A DNA stretch of 64,000 nucleotides from Acanthochlamys bracteata (GCA_019914995.1 CM034134.1:5030463-5094462), one strand, 5' to 3'; positions 1 to 12,935 are shown, numbered from the stretch's first letter. A program made the numbers and translations. Notes: generated from the sequence alone by a model not told the origin.

Positions 1-1019
1 TTTAAATGTTTTTTGTAAAAACAAATTGAAAATATATTTGGCTAAGCTTATGTATATAACTGAATGAGATATATAATAACTTAAATATCCTGAGGTATAT
101 AATAAATAATATACTGTTAAATTTCTGAATCTATTTTTATAAAAATTAATTTGTAGCATATTTTTAAAATAATTTTTGTTTAATAATTTATTGTAATATT
201 TATAAACCTATTAAATACATTTATTATTATTATTATTATTATACAATAATATTTTGAAAATACTTTTAAATATATAAATACTATTATTTATATATAGTAA
301 ATAATAATTAATTAATAAATTAGGAGAAATAAATAAATAAATAATACAGTAATATATTAGTAATTTGAAAATTAATTTAAGATAATACGGTCGTATATTA
401 ACAATTCAATATTCATACATTCAGACAAATACAATCATAAAATTTATAATGATGGTCTATATATTTCATTCATATTTGTTCTTTAGTGTTAGAATGCGGA
501 GGCCGACTCCGGGAGTTTGCCTTTTACCGAAGATATACAATATAATAGCAAAACTGTTGCATAACTCACTACTACTTGCGTCTCAAATTTAAATACCCTT
601 GAATTAATACCATGCTTTGCATGAAGAACTAACTCAAATATAAACAAAATCAGTTTCGACTAGTTCTTCCGTTCCTTTTTCTACATAAAAATTAGTAAAT
701 TAATTCACAACGCAAGTCGATTTAATACTGCAATAACTTCTTCTGAAAATATGAAGAAGCTAAAATAGTTTATACAGATCTAGCCAGTTTACTTTCTGCT
801 TCAGCAGGGTACAGCAAGAACATGCATGAAAACTTCTGTAGTTGTAAGAACAAGCATTAATATCAGGTGTCCCGCAAGTTCTTTACAGTTCCCTCCATTT
901 ATTGAGCTTGAAATAATCATTGTTGCCGAACCATCATTCATCCAAACAAGAAGTGAAAATCAAATGAAACTCCAATCATAAACTAAATCAAGAGTGAAAA
1001 CTCACCAACATTAATCAGT
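1..1019. other. AT-rich intergenic flank
   Basis: No coding region, RNA gene or terminal repeat was found. The first 480 bases are very AT-rich and include a short ATT/TTA microsatellite near 220-241. The remainder is ordinary-looking non-coding sequence leading into the 3' side of the truncated pseudogene that follows. Confidence 0.6.
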
Positions 1020-1667
1020 AGTTAAGACCTTGACAACACTGGCCACATTCTTCCCTTATTGCCCTGAACCCACCAAGCACGCTAATTGCTTGTGGCGTGA
1101 GGCCAACGTATCCCATCACTGTAATCCCAGCCTCCACGATCGCCTTAGCTGTATTATCCTCGACAGCGCTCCGCCTTCAAACTTGATCGCATCTATTCAA
1201 AACTCTAACTGCCGTGTCCATCGCCTGTCTGTCACAAAACAAATCAAAAAATCAAATTCAACAAATTACAAAATTGAGAGAGTGAAATATTTAAAAGTAG
1301 TTCTGATGAAGAAGACTCGCAAGCAAATTGAGAGATCACCGACATGGAGAGGGCTAGGAGCTCCCTGGGCAACAGCACGGCAGTGAACAAGAATTTCATC
1401 TAGAGAGATCGGGAGCGTGGTGTCGTGGTCGTGAACCACCATGGCCGCAGAATCACCAATGAGACAAACATCAATGCCTGCGTGATCTACGTGAACAGCA
1501 AAGGGATAATCGTAGGCCGTGACAACCGTGATGGGATCCCCGCGATGGTGCTTCTATCGGAGATGAGTCAGAGTAACACGCTGGCTAGGTGTCTGCGACT
1601 GAGGACTTTCGTAGACTGAATTCTTCAGCACGTTGCTCATCAGCTGCCGCACAACACACCGAAACAT
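1020..1667 (-). pseudogene. KPHMT: Ketopantoate hydroxymethyltransferase (PanB/KPHMT) pseudogene, first two exons
   Basis: The enzyme family (3-methyl-2-oxobutanoate hydroxymethyltransferase) makes ketopantoate from ketoisovalerate for pantothenate and CoA synthesis; plant forms are mitochondrial. Read on the minus strand from an ATG at 1667, the first exon (to about 1302) encodes the family signatures [38 protein letters not shown] and [18 protein letters not shown] second block (about 1222-1020) gives [14 protein letters not shown] and [15 protein letters not shown]. The blocks are separated by an intron-sized gap of about 80 bp; an acceptor-like CAG remains but the donor no longer starts with GT. 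Disabling changes visible: a TAG right after RVTLTHLR where the family has Gln, a short deletion with frame change before the EGG segment, and a further shift after VLGGFR. Later exons, which would carry the C-terminal half, are missing. The identity is firm; non-functionality follows from the breaks. Confidence 0.88.
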
Positions 1668-1800
1668 TTTTGTTTTCTTATTTAGTTTCTATCCTCTTGC
1701 GCGCGCGCTCTCGCTCTCTTTCTCAACTGGGCAATGTTCGATTGATTTAAGCAACAATACAAGCAATCGCAGATAAGAGACATCACAATCTATAAGCGAA

Positions 1801-1986
1801 TTAGCAACCATAGCAGCGGACCAGCGTCACAAGAAACTCCGGCTGATCAACAATCTGCGGTAATCTACTGATGTTGTCGCTGAAGAGCTGAATCTTCTGA
1901 TATGAATCGCCGCAGCATAACGTGAGAGACGACAACGGTGATGTGTAGCGATCTCTATGTGTGAGGTATTGCTTAACCGGCACCAT
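1801..1986 (-). CDS. Short hypothetical ORF, possible first exon
   Basis: A 61-codon minus-strand ORF starts 134 bp upstream (on that strand) of the end of the KPHMT pseudogene start region. Its composition is protein-like (acidic and hydrophobic stretches, few low-complexity runs) and a GT dinucleotide just before its stop, near 1803, could be a splice donor. I do not recognise the product. It could be a first exon of a broken gene, an upstream ORF of the KPHMT transcript, or chance. Confidence 0.25.
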   Translation of the reverse strand: MVPVKQYLTHRDRYTSPLSSLTLCCGDSYQKIQLFSDNISRLPQIVDQPEFLVTLVRCYGC

Positions 1987-2559
1987 TTTTGTTGGCCTTA
2001 TTTATACGCCAGATCTCTTCAACAAAGGCTTTGACATCTCGGGCGAACATCTCCGTCGAAATCAATAGCTGTGATTGAATCGGAGCTAGGGCTTTGGCGA
2101 TCTCTACAAGATGAAGAAAAGCTAGAGAAAATACTAGAAAAAAAGGATAAGAAATTTGAAGAACTTCAACTGTTGGACGGTGGGAGGCGGCGGAGGAGAG
2201 GAACTGAGCGGAGATTTTGGAAGCAGGAGGGAAGGGGCAGCGGAGAGGAACCGAGCGATCGGGAGAGAGACAGAGAGTAGTGAAAAATGAGAATAATTAA
2301 TAGAATGAGAGGGCAAAAACGTTTTTTACTCAACTCTGGAAAGAAAAGCTCGTGCTATTATTGAAAAAGTATTACTTTGATGTTTTTTTTTAAAAAGAAA
2401 AACTGTTTATATTAGATAAAAATATCAATCTGATACTTTTTTTATAAAAAAAAAAACTACTTATATTAGACAAAAATAATGTTTAGCAAACGCATAGAAT
2501 ATTATGAAGTGCTTTTTTTGACTAAAAGTTAAAAAAAAAACACTCAAATATAGTCTTAA
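1987..2559. other. Non-coding interval, purine-rich then AT-rich
   Basis: Contains a purine-rich tract (about 2110-2280) whose reading frames are low-complexity, and an AT-rich part (2340-2540) with two similar T-run/A-run segments that share a ttatatta core, a small degenerate duplication. No supported gene. Confidence 0.5.
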
Positions 2560-5500
2560 CACTACTATACTAGAAGTTTTCACGCTTGGCTGCCACACTG
2601 AAGACGGTGCCGTTCTCTTCTTTCTACCATTCTCTATGTTATTCTTCACTTCTTTTACTTTTTCCTCGTCCCTTATTTCTTCTTCTGTTCGGCCGGGACA
2701 CCTCCTGCCGTGCTCGCACGCGGTCCTGTCTCGCCGCAGGAACGTCGTACTAGGACCATCGGACCTTCTCCTTGCTCTCCTGGTCGCCGTTGTCCTCTTC
2801 CCCGTCGCCGGACAATCAGTCGCATTGATGCATCTCTTTGCCAAAACCCTAACCCTTCTCGGAGCTTTCTACCGGCAAATCAACCGCGCCGAGGTACGGG
2901 AAACCATCTCTTCACCTTGTTGGAGATTTCCGGTTTGTCAATTGAACTCAACTATAGCTCCGGCGTAGGGACAAATTAGTTGTCGTGGCGCCTCGAATTT
3001 GGTTGTTCCGGCTACCGGCGTCTGTCCTTATCTTGCTTTTTCCTCAGCCGAACACTGCTGTTGCTGCCGATCATCACCACTGCTGGAACTCTGCTCCTAG
3101 CCAGAACCCTGGATCGCCAGAATCCGGCGATCCGGTGGGCCCATGGACAAGGTGAATTATGATGTTAGCTTGGTGCTTTTTGAGCTTTTTTTTTGTGAGT
3201 CTGTGTATTCAGTTTACTTTATATGTTGCTTGGATAGATGAATTGGCAAGGTGGTCATTTGACGGAAGTCAACTTGGATGCCGATTAATTTTTTTTTGAT
3301 TGGGTGAGCCTTTAATTAAGCCAGTAGTAGCATTAAAATTTGACTTATAGATTATAATTTGTGAATGATGTGAGTTTAGTAGGCTTGGATGAAAGTTGAG
3401 TGATAGCGCCATAAGTGCTTCGTACTCGATAACCTTGTAGTGGTAGTCACACACGTGTGTTTGTTATGACCGGAAGGAAGCTGTGCGTGCTAATTCGTTG
3501 TGGATGACATGTGGTTTATGCGATAGCAAAGGGCTAAATGTGAGGGTTACTGTGCCATCTTACTTTCTAGATTATCGTTAGTTTTTGACATAGATAATAT
3601 TTGCTTTGTACCTTCGGCATACCTTGCAGCTTCTTTGCATATTTTGATTGGACCCTTCATTATGCATAATTGTATGTAATGCATGTTTATTGAGAAATGA
3701 TAAATGTTTATAATAGCATGAATAGGAATTTGAATTATTAGAACTTGTGTCTATTGAAGGATTATGTGAACGTTATATGGAATTCAGAAATACAAATTTT
3801 ATGTAAGATTAAGAATAAGATTGATATACTTCTATTATGTTTTGCCTAAAGGGAGAAATGATTCATGATGATAAATTTATGAGTTTTATATATAATTTGA
3901 GAATGATTTGATACGATGCTATTTGCTTTTACTTGATAAGCTAATGATTTACATTTGGTAATTTTTATGAGTTTTAACTTTGTTCTATTTCATTGATAAA
4001 TTTGTGGATTTTGTAATGATTGGACGTTTGCGCTACATTGATGCAGGCGAGAGTTAGGGACCGAGTTCAGGATCTCCTCTCTTTTCGTATGTAGATTAGG
4101 TGGGGCTATGCTCGTGCGGGTGGTACCACGGGCACCCAGTTAGTTTGTATGGATGTCTGCGAGTTGGAGATGCAGTCTCGCTCTGCCCTTGGTATCCATC
4201 TTGTCTCTCTAATTAGTATCAATTGTCATGGATTGTTGTTTGGTATGAATGTTGAATTGTTGATGGATATTGATTGGTTATAATTAGTATGTAAAGTGCT
4301 TATTATCCATTTTATTACATATCAAGTTATTATTTTATACTCTTTAGTCAATTTATTTCTAATCAAATAATTTTCTTTTGATTATTTATAAATTATTTTT
4401 CTAACTATTACTTCATGAATTAATACTATGTATTTGACTAATTACTCACAAATTAGTTTTGTTCTTGGCTTATATGTACGTATATATTTGAAATATTAAG
4501 TAATGCTTTTGTAATTCATTATATTGAATTGTTGTTTTTTTTTGACTTATTGCGTACAACATTGCATAAAATCATACTCTTCATTCTAGGGACCGAGTTG
4601 GAATGGAGCGATTTAGAACTTGGTATGATTGATCCGATCCTATCAAATAGGGGTGGCAATTCGAGTTCCTGGGTCGGTTCAGGATTGACCTATATAATAA
4701 CCGGATTGTCCCATATAATAATCGGGTCAAAATTATTCAATCCTAATCCGATTATATGGATCAAAATTGTCAATCTTAACCCAACTTATTTATAACCGGA
4801 TCAAATTCTGTTCGACCCATTTAATAATTAAAATTATTAAAAAATATATAAATATTAATTTTATTAATAATATATAAAAATTATTAATTATGATATATTT
4901 AAAAAATATATTAATTTTGACAAAATTTATAAATTAAATAAATATTAGTTGAATTAAGATAAATTAAAAATATATATATACAGATTAAATTTAATTTTTT
5001 TGGTATTATTTTTTAATTATTAAGTAATATATTCTATATAAATAGTTATATGGATTAAACGGGTCAATTTCGGGTCAATTCTAATCCGTTTAAAATTTTG
5101 GGATCGTTTTCTAGTCGATCCGAATCCGACTAAAGCTTGATCCGAATCCGACCTTTTCGGATCAGTTTCGGATCGGATTTTCGGGTCGGGTTGAAATTTG
5201 CCACCCCTATTATCAAAGAATTTTTTATTATGCTTTTCACCTTACTGAGATTGGAGTCACTCTTTTTTTCTTTGGACAAGAGTTACTGTAGCATCATTAG
5301 TTAGGCACTCGCATTTAGGGTAATCGTCTATTTTTAACTAGTTACATTGCATGTAGTTAGCTTTGTTGCCTCGAGGGACCTGTATCTTTCTAAACTGTAT
5401 TGAGTCATCTTTGTTTGTATTAATATTTATTTCTGAAACTGTATTTGAAGTGGTTGTCTACTTGCATGCAATGGATTTGGTATTAGTGTATACAGTCGAT

Positions 5501-5730
5501 GTCGAATATTTACTCTTAGTAATAATTGTGAATTGATAAGTGAGGGTTAGGTTGTGGTTTAAGTTCTTCCCTTTAGAGTTTAATGGTCTGTCGTAAATAT
5601 GAAGTAGTTTGGCATGTTGTTGAATTTTCAGTTAGACTGAATTGGTGTTAAATGGGCTTACCGCGTTAGACCAAATTCAGTTTGATGTTGGTTTGGTTTA
5701 GACGGTCACAACAGGGAACAGGTTGTAGCA
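2560..5730 (+). repeat. LTR-like segment of the plus-strand LARD copy
   Basis: About 2.6 kb once the 562-bp hAT MITE is removed, comparable to the 2,424-bp LTR of the minus-strand copy. It ends in tgtagca directly before the PBS-like sequence. The left edge is set only by fading similarity. Confidence 0.5.
4648..5209. mobile_element. hAT-type MITE with 8-bp target duplication
   Basis: Begins TAGGGGTGGCAA and ends TTGCCACCCCTA, perfect 12-bp terminal inverted repeats. Flanks are ctatcaaa (4640-4647) and ttatcaaa (5210-5217), 7 of 8 matching, as expected for hAT target duplications. The inside is AT-rich with many 'gggtc'/'gatcc' motifs and no transposase. It interrupts the LARD copy, whose homology resumes on the other side. 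Confidence 0.88.
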
Positions 5731-5748
5731 AATTGGTATTAGAGTCAG
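5731..5748 (+). other. Primer-binding-site-like sequence
   Basis: attggtattagagtc follows the LTR-like segment; it differs little from the tRNA-iMet PBS core tggtatcagagc used by many plant LTR elements. The counterpart in the minus-strand copy is at 33,422-33,440. Confidence 0.6.
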
Positions 5749-6660
5749 GTTAGGTCCAAAAGGTTACAGAGCTATAGGAACATTGCATTTTTTTTTTTTA
5801 GCATTTGAATATACCTAATTGTGTTCATGTTTAGTTTAAACTTTCGTTGTTGCTTTAGCGTTAGGGTTCTCCTTTAGGTTTTCAATAATTGCATTAGCAT
5901 TAGCATTCTCATTAGGTTTCGTTAATTGTGTTAATGCTATTATTCTCACTAAGTTTACAGTTTTATTGAGCCGTGAGCAAGTAAAGTGATAGCGTATATT
6001 CCTATTGGTTTGTGTTTTTGCAAAGTTCTTGTCGGTCTACACTTGCTTGTAGTTGTGAAGAGGAGAGTTTTTTACGTGTTCTACCTTATTCATGAGACCT
6101 ACGGTTCCTGAGGCGAGAAGTAGAGTTTTTTCGACCTGAGTTAAGGACTAGGATGGATGTAGGCCAGGGCTTTGCTATTGTTCAAACATGTATGGATGGA
6201 ATTCTACCAATGATAGCTCTCGTAGCACCTATGCCAAGTGTCATGCAGCATGTGGGACCACGCTGACCGGAGGATCTACTTTGGCATAGTTAGTTAGTAC
6301 AACTTGCTGCTTGGAGCTTGGCAGGGTATGTCGTAAACCGTTAAGAGACATAGTATCTAATGCTATTGCAACAAGTGGTAAATATATTGTTAATGTGTTA
6401 GTATTTGAGCTTTTTAGGTCGAATAGTACCACTGATGGTAATGATTGGATGTTTACTGGTAGGTATGTGTCAAATGCATTGATTGTTATAGGTTTATTGG
6501 TTTGTCCTTATTTTGGAGGTGGCATTTATTTTAGATTATTAATTGGTATTGATTGTTGTTGGTTTATTGATTAATATTGAATGCTATTGGTTTATAAAAG
6601 CTTATTTATTGTTATTGGCTTATATGACTAGTATTTGTTGTTATTAATGTACTGATATGG

Positions 6661-9600
6661 TTTGACTTTGATTGATGATAGTATTCAATGTTTATTAATC
6701 GTTAGGTTAGTATTGATTGTTATCTGCTAGAGTGAGAGCATTGATAATTTATTAAATGTTGAGTTGTTTTTCTTATTGGTTTATTGATCGGAATCAATCT
6801 TTTATTGGTTGATCAGTATTAATTGTTTATTTGATTATCTGTGTGTTCATTTATCTGTATTTATAGAGTAACTTATTTTTGGTCATTTACTTGTTCATTC
6901 ATTAAGCCACTTTTTCCTTTAGAGGCTTGTTTATGGTCTAACTATAATTACCTTTTTTAGAAATCATTTCTTATCTCGTGATATTTTACTAATCCAGATA
7001 TCACTATATTATTTAATCATGAAATTGTTTATGCTTCTATTTAGCTATTTATTGTTTATTCAGTTATATTGTTGATTCGATTCTTTTTTTACCCAAGTGG
7101 TGGTTTGTGGTATTTGTTAGTATCTAGTGTGTGTTCGAATTTTGTATATGCGGATATGTTGATATGATCCTAGTTTTAATTTTTCTTCCTTGATATATTT
7201 AATGTTGAGAATGATCTTTGGCCGTTTTGTTCAACTTTTTAACTACTTAACTAGTTGACAATGTTAGCAACTTGTCATTGTTTAGATTTTGTTGGGTTTG
7301 TGCAATCTTCTTTATAGCTATAGCTTATAGATAGTTGTGGTTCGTATGCATTGCTTGTTTCTAATGTCGCAATTCAGATGGTACCTTCATTTCACTCTCC
7401 AAATTTCTTAAAAATAGTTTGAACCTTTTTTGTTACTTGATTGCTGATAGCATTGATTTTCCATCTCACTATTCCTTTCTCAAATTGGCGGCTTTAAGCA
7501 TGGGTTTCCTTGCTGTACTCTTGTTATATGCGATCCTAGTTTTGGAATAAATGTATTATGTAGTGCATTATTGTTAGATTGCATGATTGTGGTTGGAAGT
7601 ATATATTCATTTCATTTTACTGATGTCCTAACTGAAATATGTATAGATATATGTATTTAATTTAGGCATTGGTGTTGGTTGTTGAGGCATTTTATTGGGG
7701 TTGATGTTAAATGGGGATAGCAAAATTTTATAGTAAATGTTCTTCGGTCTAAGGCATAGAGTAATGTGTCTAGCAATGAGATTCACTTGTTACTGAGTAT
7801 GTGCTCCTAACTAACTGGATGTTTCATCAATATATTTTAAATTTATTTGCTGGTTTTGGTTATCTGTGTTATTGCATGAATAGAATTAGATGAGGGAGAG
7901 ATTGTTGTTGTTTCAGCTGTTGTCAGGCTATTCAGAGTGGGATTGATATTATTGATAGGACTTGATTAACATTCTTGTATTTCAGTTATGGTTAAATTTA
8001 TAGTGTCGAGTTTTTTAAGTCTGGTTAATTTTTAGAAGTTCTATTTGTGATGAATTCCTTTGCGAGCCTTGTTAGTTAGAGTTCAAGTAGGAAGGGAGCT
8101 CTTATGGCTAGCTATAAAGAATCCCTTGCATGATGTACCAATCATGAGGGTGTATAATGAGGTTATTTTCTTCTTTTAGATAGCTGTTATGTCTAGCTGT
8201 TAAATTGAGTAACATCTCTATTGATTGATTTTGCTGTTACATTGATTGATTAATGACAAATACATTCTCATACAAAATGATTTAGGTGTTACGTTACTGC
8301 ACATAAATTCAATATGTTTCCTTATTACACATACATTTGCAGACTATTACCAACAATTTTGTCAACATTCATCCTAAGTTTGACTATTACATCGGCCTAA
8401 GTATTTTGGCATACAATTAATTTCGAATATTTTATCGACTTATTTTATGGACACGCAACACAAGTATTGACTATTGCATCGACCTTCTCGACAACTTGTA
8501 GATCTATGTCATCAACATTACTTTCATGTTTCGACTATTTTATCAACATATGTTATTGCCATACAATGCAAGTCTTATTAACTTCGTTCCGAATATGTTG
8601 TCAACCTACTATTCAGGTTTAGAGCTATGCTTTTATAATCATGTATACGGATATAAGTAGGTGGGAGTCTGGAGGTAGTAGATGGAAGAATATCATAGAT
8701 AAATGTGATATTTATGATTAGTTTGAAAGTTTGAAGTTAAAGGAAATATGTTTTTTAATGTTGTGTAAGTGTGATAGTTATGAGCAGTTTGAATGTTGAA
8801 CTTGAGAGAGTGATTGTTGGAACACTTCCCCAAGCAACTCGAAAGGGAAGGACTGAATCATTTGAATTAACAGCTTTATATCTAATAATGACTAAAACAA
8901 CAGATAAAAACAATTGACTATTTGTGCTGTTGTTTTACTATATGCATAAAGAAAATAATTTTTAAGTAACTAGCTTTTGTTCTGTTGTTCTTCTTGTACG
9001 TGAAATTTGGTCAGTAAAATAGAGAGAAAACAATAGCTGAAGTAACTAGCTATTTTGCAAGTGCAACCCAGACTATATGAAGATTACAAAGACTATGAAC
9101 TTTTACAGAGGTTCTCACTTTGCTAGGCTTGGCTAAGGATCACTCTGTGTAGTTGTACAACTCAATAAGAATAGAGAGAGGATCTAAAATTGCAAAACAG
9201 TGGACAATATAGTGAAGTAGTCGACTGAACGGTTGGGCACTTTTCTCGAAAACGTTCGAAATAAAATATTTTTCTTTTATTGGTCATTGTTATCTTTTTT
9301 GAAGTGAACATTTTTTTCCCATAGCTCTAAGATCTTTTTTTTCCTTTTGAGTTCTCCTCCAATGGGCATGAAGTCACTTTTTCCAAGGTGTTAGATTGGT
9401 AGGCGAAGAAGTGGAGGCTTCCGTTAATCTTGATTGGGGTGGCTTTTTTAAGATATTGTCTCTGCGCTCTCTTTTGTCATCCCTCTGTTGCTCCTACCAT
9501 TCTCCTTGTTTTCATTTGTCTTCTCTGCCCTCTCCTTTTGTCATCTCAACCGGTTGTTTAAATGAGATGGAGACGCTTCAAATTTTTGGCTCAGTTAGTG

Positions 9601-9683
9601 GATGTGCTTTTCATTTCAATGTTCGGCTGCTGTGGTGATGTCATCTATGCTTTGTCTTCTTTGTCCAAACTGTTCGAGCCTTA
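6661..9683. other. AT-rich non-coding interval
   Basis: No convincing gene, RNA or terminal repeat. It is T-rich on this strand with many ttattgattg-like runs and may hold the decayed remainder of the LARD internal region, but I could not align it confidently beyond about 6,660. The ORF near 9,396-9,638 has no recognisable domain. Confidence 0.45.
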
Positions 9684-9894
9684 GGGCGTGTTTATTTAGT
9701 AGATGAACTTGAGTTTTAGAAGTTTTGGGAAGTGAATTTAAAAATAAGTTTTTATAATAATTTTATATTATTAGTAAGCTTTAAATTGAATTGTGAAAAA
9801 AAATTAGCTACAAAATTATTTTAATTTTTTTATTTATTTTATGTTAAAAGTGAGTTTGAAAATAGTGAAACTTATAGTGCTAGTAAACACGCCC
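9684..9894. mobile_element. Tourist/Harbinger-like MITE
   Basis: 211-bp AT-rich element starting GGGCGTGTTTA and ending TAAACACGCCC (perfect 11-bp inverted repeat), flanked on both sides by TTA (9681-9683 and 9895-9897). TIR plus 3-bp TTA duplication is typical of PIF/Harbinger-derived MITEs. No coding capacity. Confidence 0.88.
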
Positions 9895-9897
9895 TTA

Positions 9898-10633
9898 GTG
9901 GTGTAGTTAATGCTTTTCATTATTGTGTGATCTCTTCTTTAATTTGAAAATGCCGCCTGAGGTAGTGACTGCCAGTCAAATGAGTGCTTGTTTAAGTCTT
10001 CGTTAGCTTGGTTGGCTTCTTCGACGGCTCCAACTTTGTCTTCTCTTTTTATTTATCTTATTCAAGTTTGTTGTGTATGGCATTGATTGTAGCAGGACAG
10101 TGCACTAGAGGTAGAGCAACTTCTGAAGGATCCACTTCATTGCAACATACTTGAATAAACCTTCACCTAGAAATATGTAAATGCTTGTCTAGATGCACAT
10201 TATTGCATCTTGAAGACAACGGTTGGAAGCATACTCCAACCAAATGGAGTAATATTGTTCGAAAAGTGAGTACAAAGCTCAGCAAAAGCAGATACTAGAT
10301 GAGCACTACGGTGGCAAGTGTAGGCATTTTCCGTAAAAGTCTGCTAGAGGCCCTTTCTTCATCTGGCCAACTCTCCTATCCTCTGTTGTATCTTCAAGGA
10401 GCATCAAAGATGTATATCAGCTTGGTTGCCTCGTCCATCTACATGACAACCGTCATAAGATAATACAACTAAGGGATTTATATTGAGGATGACTTGTCCG
10501 TTGATGCCATAGATCATTTGCCCACAAATCATACTCAATATTAGTTGTATGTTTTTGTTGTCATCAAAACTTGAAAATGCAACTTATAAACGCTTGCTTT
10601 TATGCGACTTGTAAACGCTTTATGTAACTTTTA
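9898..10633. other. Interval between two MITEs
   Basis: No gene or repeat recognised. Composition is less AT-rich than its neighbours and short frames occur, but nothing resembles a known family. Confidence 0.45.
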
Positions 10634-10905
10634 GGAGGCGTTTGGGATTGCTTATGAAATAGAGCTTTTATAAAATGGAGGGTATTTTTGTCTTTTTTGG
10701 AAAACGAGCTATATTTTTTTTTATTTCAAAAAAAATAATAAAAATATGTAATAAAAAGATATCACTTCGTAAAATTTTTTTACACTTTCTAAATTTTTAA
10801 ATAAATTTTTTATATATTTATAAAATATGTATTGAAAAACGTGAAATGGAGAAAAGTTGAGAAAAGCTGATAAGCAGTTTTTGAAACGGAGAACCAAACA
10901 GCGCC
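10634..10905. mobile_element. Second Tourist/Harbinger-like MITE
   Basis: 272-bp element from GGAGGCGTTTGG to CCAAACAGCGCC, flanked by TTA at 10631-10633 and 10906-10908. The terminal repeats are imperfect. Its 5' part (cgtttggg then gcttatgaaa) resembles the MITE at 26,368-26,616 read in reverse, so the two likely belong to one family. Confidence 0.78.
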
Positions 10906-11876
10906 TTAATCTTTGAGGATCCAAAGCAAGTGTTTTATGTTTTGAATTTTCTGAAATGTAAATGTTAGTTTATAAGTTCTCATTTTTCCAATAAGTAAAT
11001 ACATACAACACGTCTTGACTATTCACTACAATAAAAAAGGTCAACAATGATAAAATATTGGTCGCTATAGAAAATATTGGTCCCAGTTATTATTTGTGAT
11101 CAAAAGAAGTCTTTGGCGAATGCAGTTGTTAAAAGTTGGTTGTCGTTGCTAATAGCAATCATTAACTAAGGGTGGTCGCTATTATGTAGTATTAGCGACT
11201 AGCTCAGTAGATAGCTGTTATTGCGATGTCAATGTGGTTGCTGCTTTACTAAGGAGTAACACCGACTAAGGTTGCCTTGGTCACTATTAGTAGTAGAGAC
11301 TAAGTGAGACTTGTCGCTATTAAGTGTAGTTGCGACCAAGAGAATGGTCGCTGCCAAAATAGTAGCGATCAAGTTCTAAGTCATCATAAGGGTAGTAGTG
11401 ATTAACAGTTTAGTTGCAAACGCTTGCGATTAGTGAGTAGACTATGTGGTTACCTTAAGAAATATTCTTTTTTAATAAACTTTTTATTTAAATAGTTATG
11501 CAAATTACACAATAGTTAATTCTTAATTACATACGTAACAAAATAATTAATATAAATAATTATGCAAATTTTAAATTAATTAAAATAGTTTATTATTAGT
11601 CATAATAATGTTAATATAATTCTTCGAAAGGAAAAATATTTAATACAAGCTGCATAATTATCTTAATGAAACAAAATAAAGCTTTTGGACAAGTTATTGT
11701 TAAGCTTTGAACAAGTTATGTTGAGCTAGACATAACTTGAAGCATTTAGCTATTATTAGGGAAGTTCGCCATTTGCTCTTACCATTTCTAGATACACCTG
11801 ATTAACTCAAACAAAATAGGAACTTGCAAACTCGATATCTCTTAGCTCGAGCAATATTTTAGAGATCTGATTTTTG

Positions 11877-12935
11877 TTGTTGGAGCATTCGAGCCATATA
11901 TTAGAGTCTAAGTATATCTAAACAAATCTATAAGAATGGAAAGACAGCCTGAAGATAACTCCTAACATATCTAATTTAAAATGTCATATCTTAGCCATCC
12001 ATTTGAATTTTAATTTGACCTCTATATGCAGATTGTAGACGACATTTTGAAGATTGTTTCTGTGGAAAGAGATCATACTAGGTACTATCAAATCTAACAT
12101 GGGAATAGAAAGCCTAGGATGCACTTCGAGAGTTTAGATGAACTTGAAACTCTAAGGAAGTCTTCTAGATCAGCAAGCAATGGCTAAGTAGGGAAGGAAA
12201 CCAGATAAAAGTTTAGAGAAGAAAACATTACTGATGGAACATGTTAAGATTGTCATTTTCTCTTGAAATTGGCCATGCATTCTTCTTAGCCATTGGAAGG
12301 TTAACTTATTAGTGCAAGTCTGATCCTGAGATAAAGGAGAGGACGACATTAAATACTTGGAGCATTAAGGATAGCACGACCATACCGAATACATTGAGCA
12401 AAACCGAGATCATCCATTGTTGCCCTCAAAGGAGAACATCTTTCAAATAGAGAGCTTTCGTTGAGTTAGTTGTTCTCTTTGTTCCATTGTATGAAATCCC
12501 TTGTGCCTTCTATTGTGGATTAGACTTTGCAGTAAAGGATATTATTCTAAACCTCATGACTCAACTTGTAACCTTAAGAGAAGATTATAGGAGAACTTGC
12601 GAGTTCTCGGATAAGCTATCCTAGGTGTAGATTAGCAGTTCGTGCTAGGCCTTAGAGAAGGCTTGCATGTTGCAGTTGGAGAGACTTTGCGAAGTCTAAA
12701 AGTTGTGGTGAGGTGTCCTTATGAGAAGATTCGGTTTGAGGTGCAGGTGTTTTGTAAAACATAAAGTGTCGGTGTTTGTACGTTGATTGAATGTTAGTGG
12801 ACTTTACATGCGGTGAGAAGTGACGTTGGCTTAGGTACTGTGGTTCCGAACCACGAAGATTCTCGATGTACTGTCTAGTTTGTATTTCTTAACACTTGTG
12901 TTGTTTAGCTTGTTCTAACGACTTCGGTGCAGTAG
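11877..12935 (+). repeat. Decayed SIRE-type copia LTR remnant
   Basis: Starts tgttggagc and carries features of the long LTRs elsewhere in the window: actttgcgaagtct-like paired motifs around 12,690 and ttccgaaccacgaa near 12,846, matching the conserved gccgaaccacgt of the LTRs at 27.4, 51.8 and 60.7 kb. The usual terminal ctcccctcttgagtt segment is absent, so it is truncated or too diverged. Confidence 0.4.

Larger units (their letters stand above)
2560..6660 (+). mobile_element. Non-coding LTR element (LARD-like), plus-strand copy
   Basis: This stretch aligns by eye, in the same order, with the minus-strand element at 26,640-35,864. Matching blocks: 2,850-2,900 (GGAGCTTTCT followed by a CGAGG boundary); 3,520-3,620 (gtgccatctt to gataatat); 4,047-4,165 (flanking ttaggtggg); 4,590-4,640 and 5,225-5,275 on either side of the hAT insertion; then 5,720-5,760 and 6,170-6,660. 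A PBS-like site at 5,731 divides an LTR-like part from an internal part. No gag or pol domain is visible. The 3' LTR of this copy was not found, so it is truncated or its end has decayed. The 5' boundary is approximate. Confidence 0.6.

Noticed and set aside
1030..1386. Plus-strand 118-codon ORF
   Set aside because: It is the antisense shadow of the KPHMT pseudogene; the minus strand gives clear family motifs.
2461..2979. Overlapping ORFs on both strands near 2.5-3.0 kb
   Set aside because: They lie in the GC-rich start of the LARD LTR, are not conserved in the other copies, and have low-complexity translations.
9396..9638. Plus-strand 80-codon ORF
   Set aside because: No domain, Ser/Leu-rich from pyrimidine-rich DNA, no supporting context.
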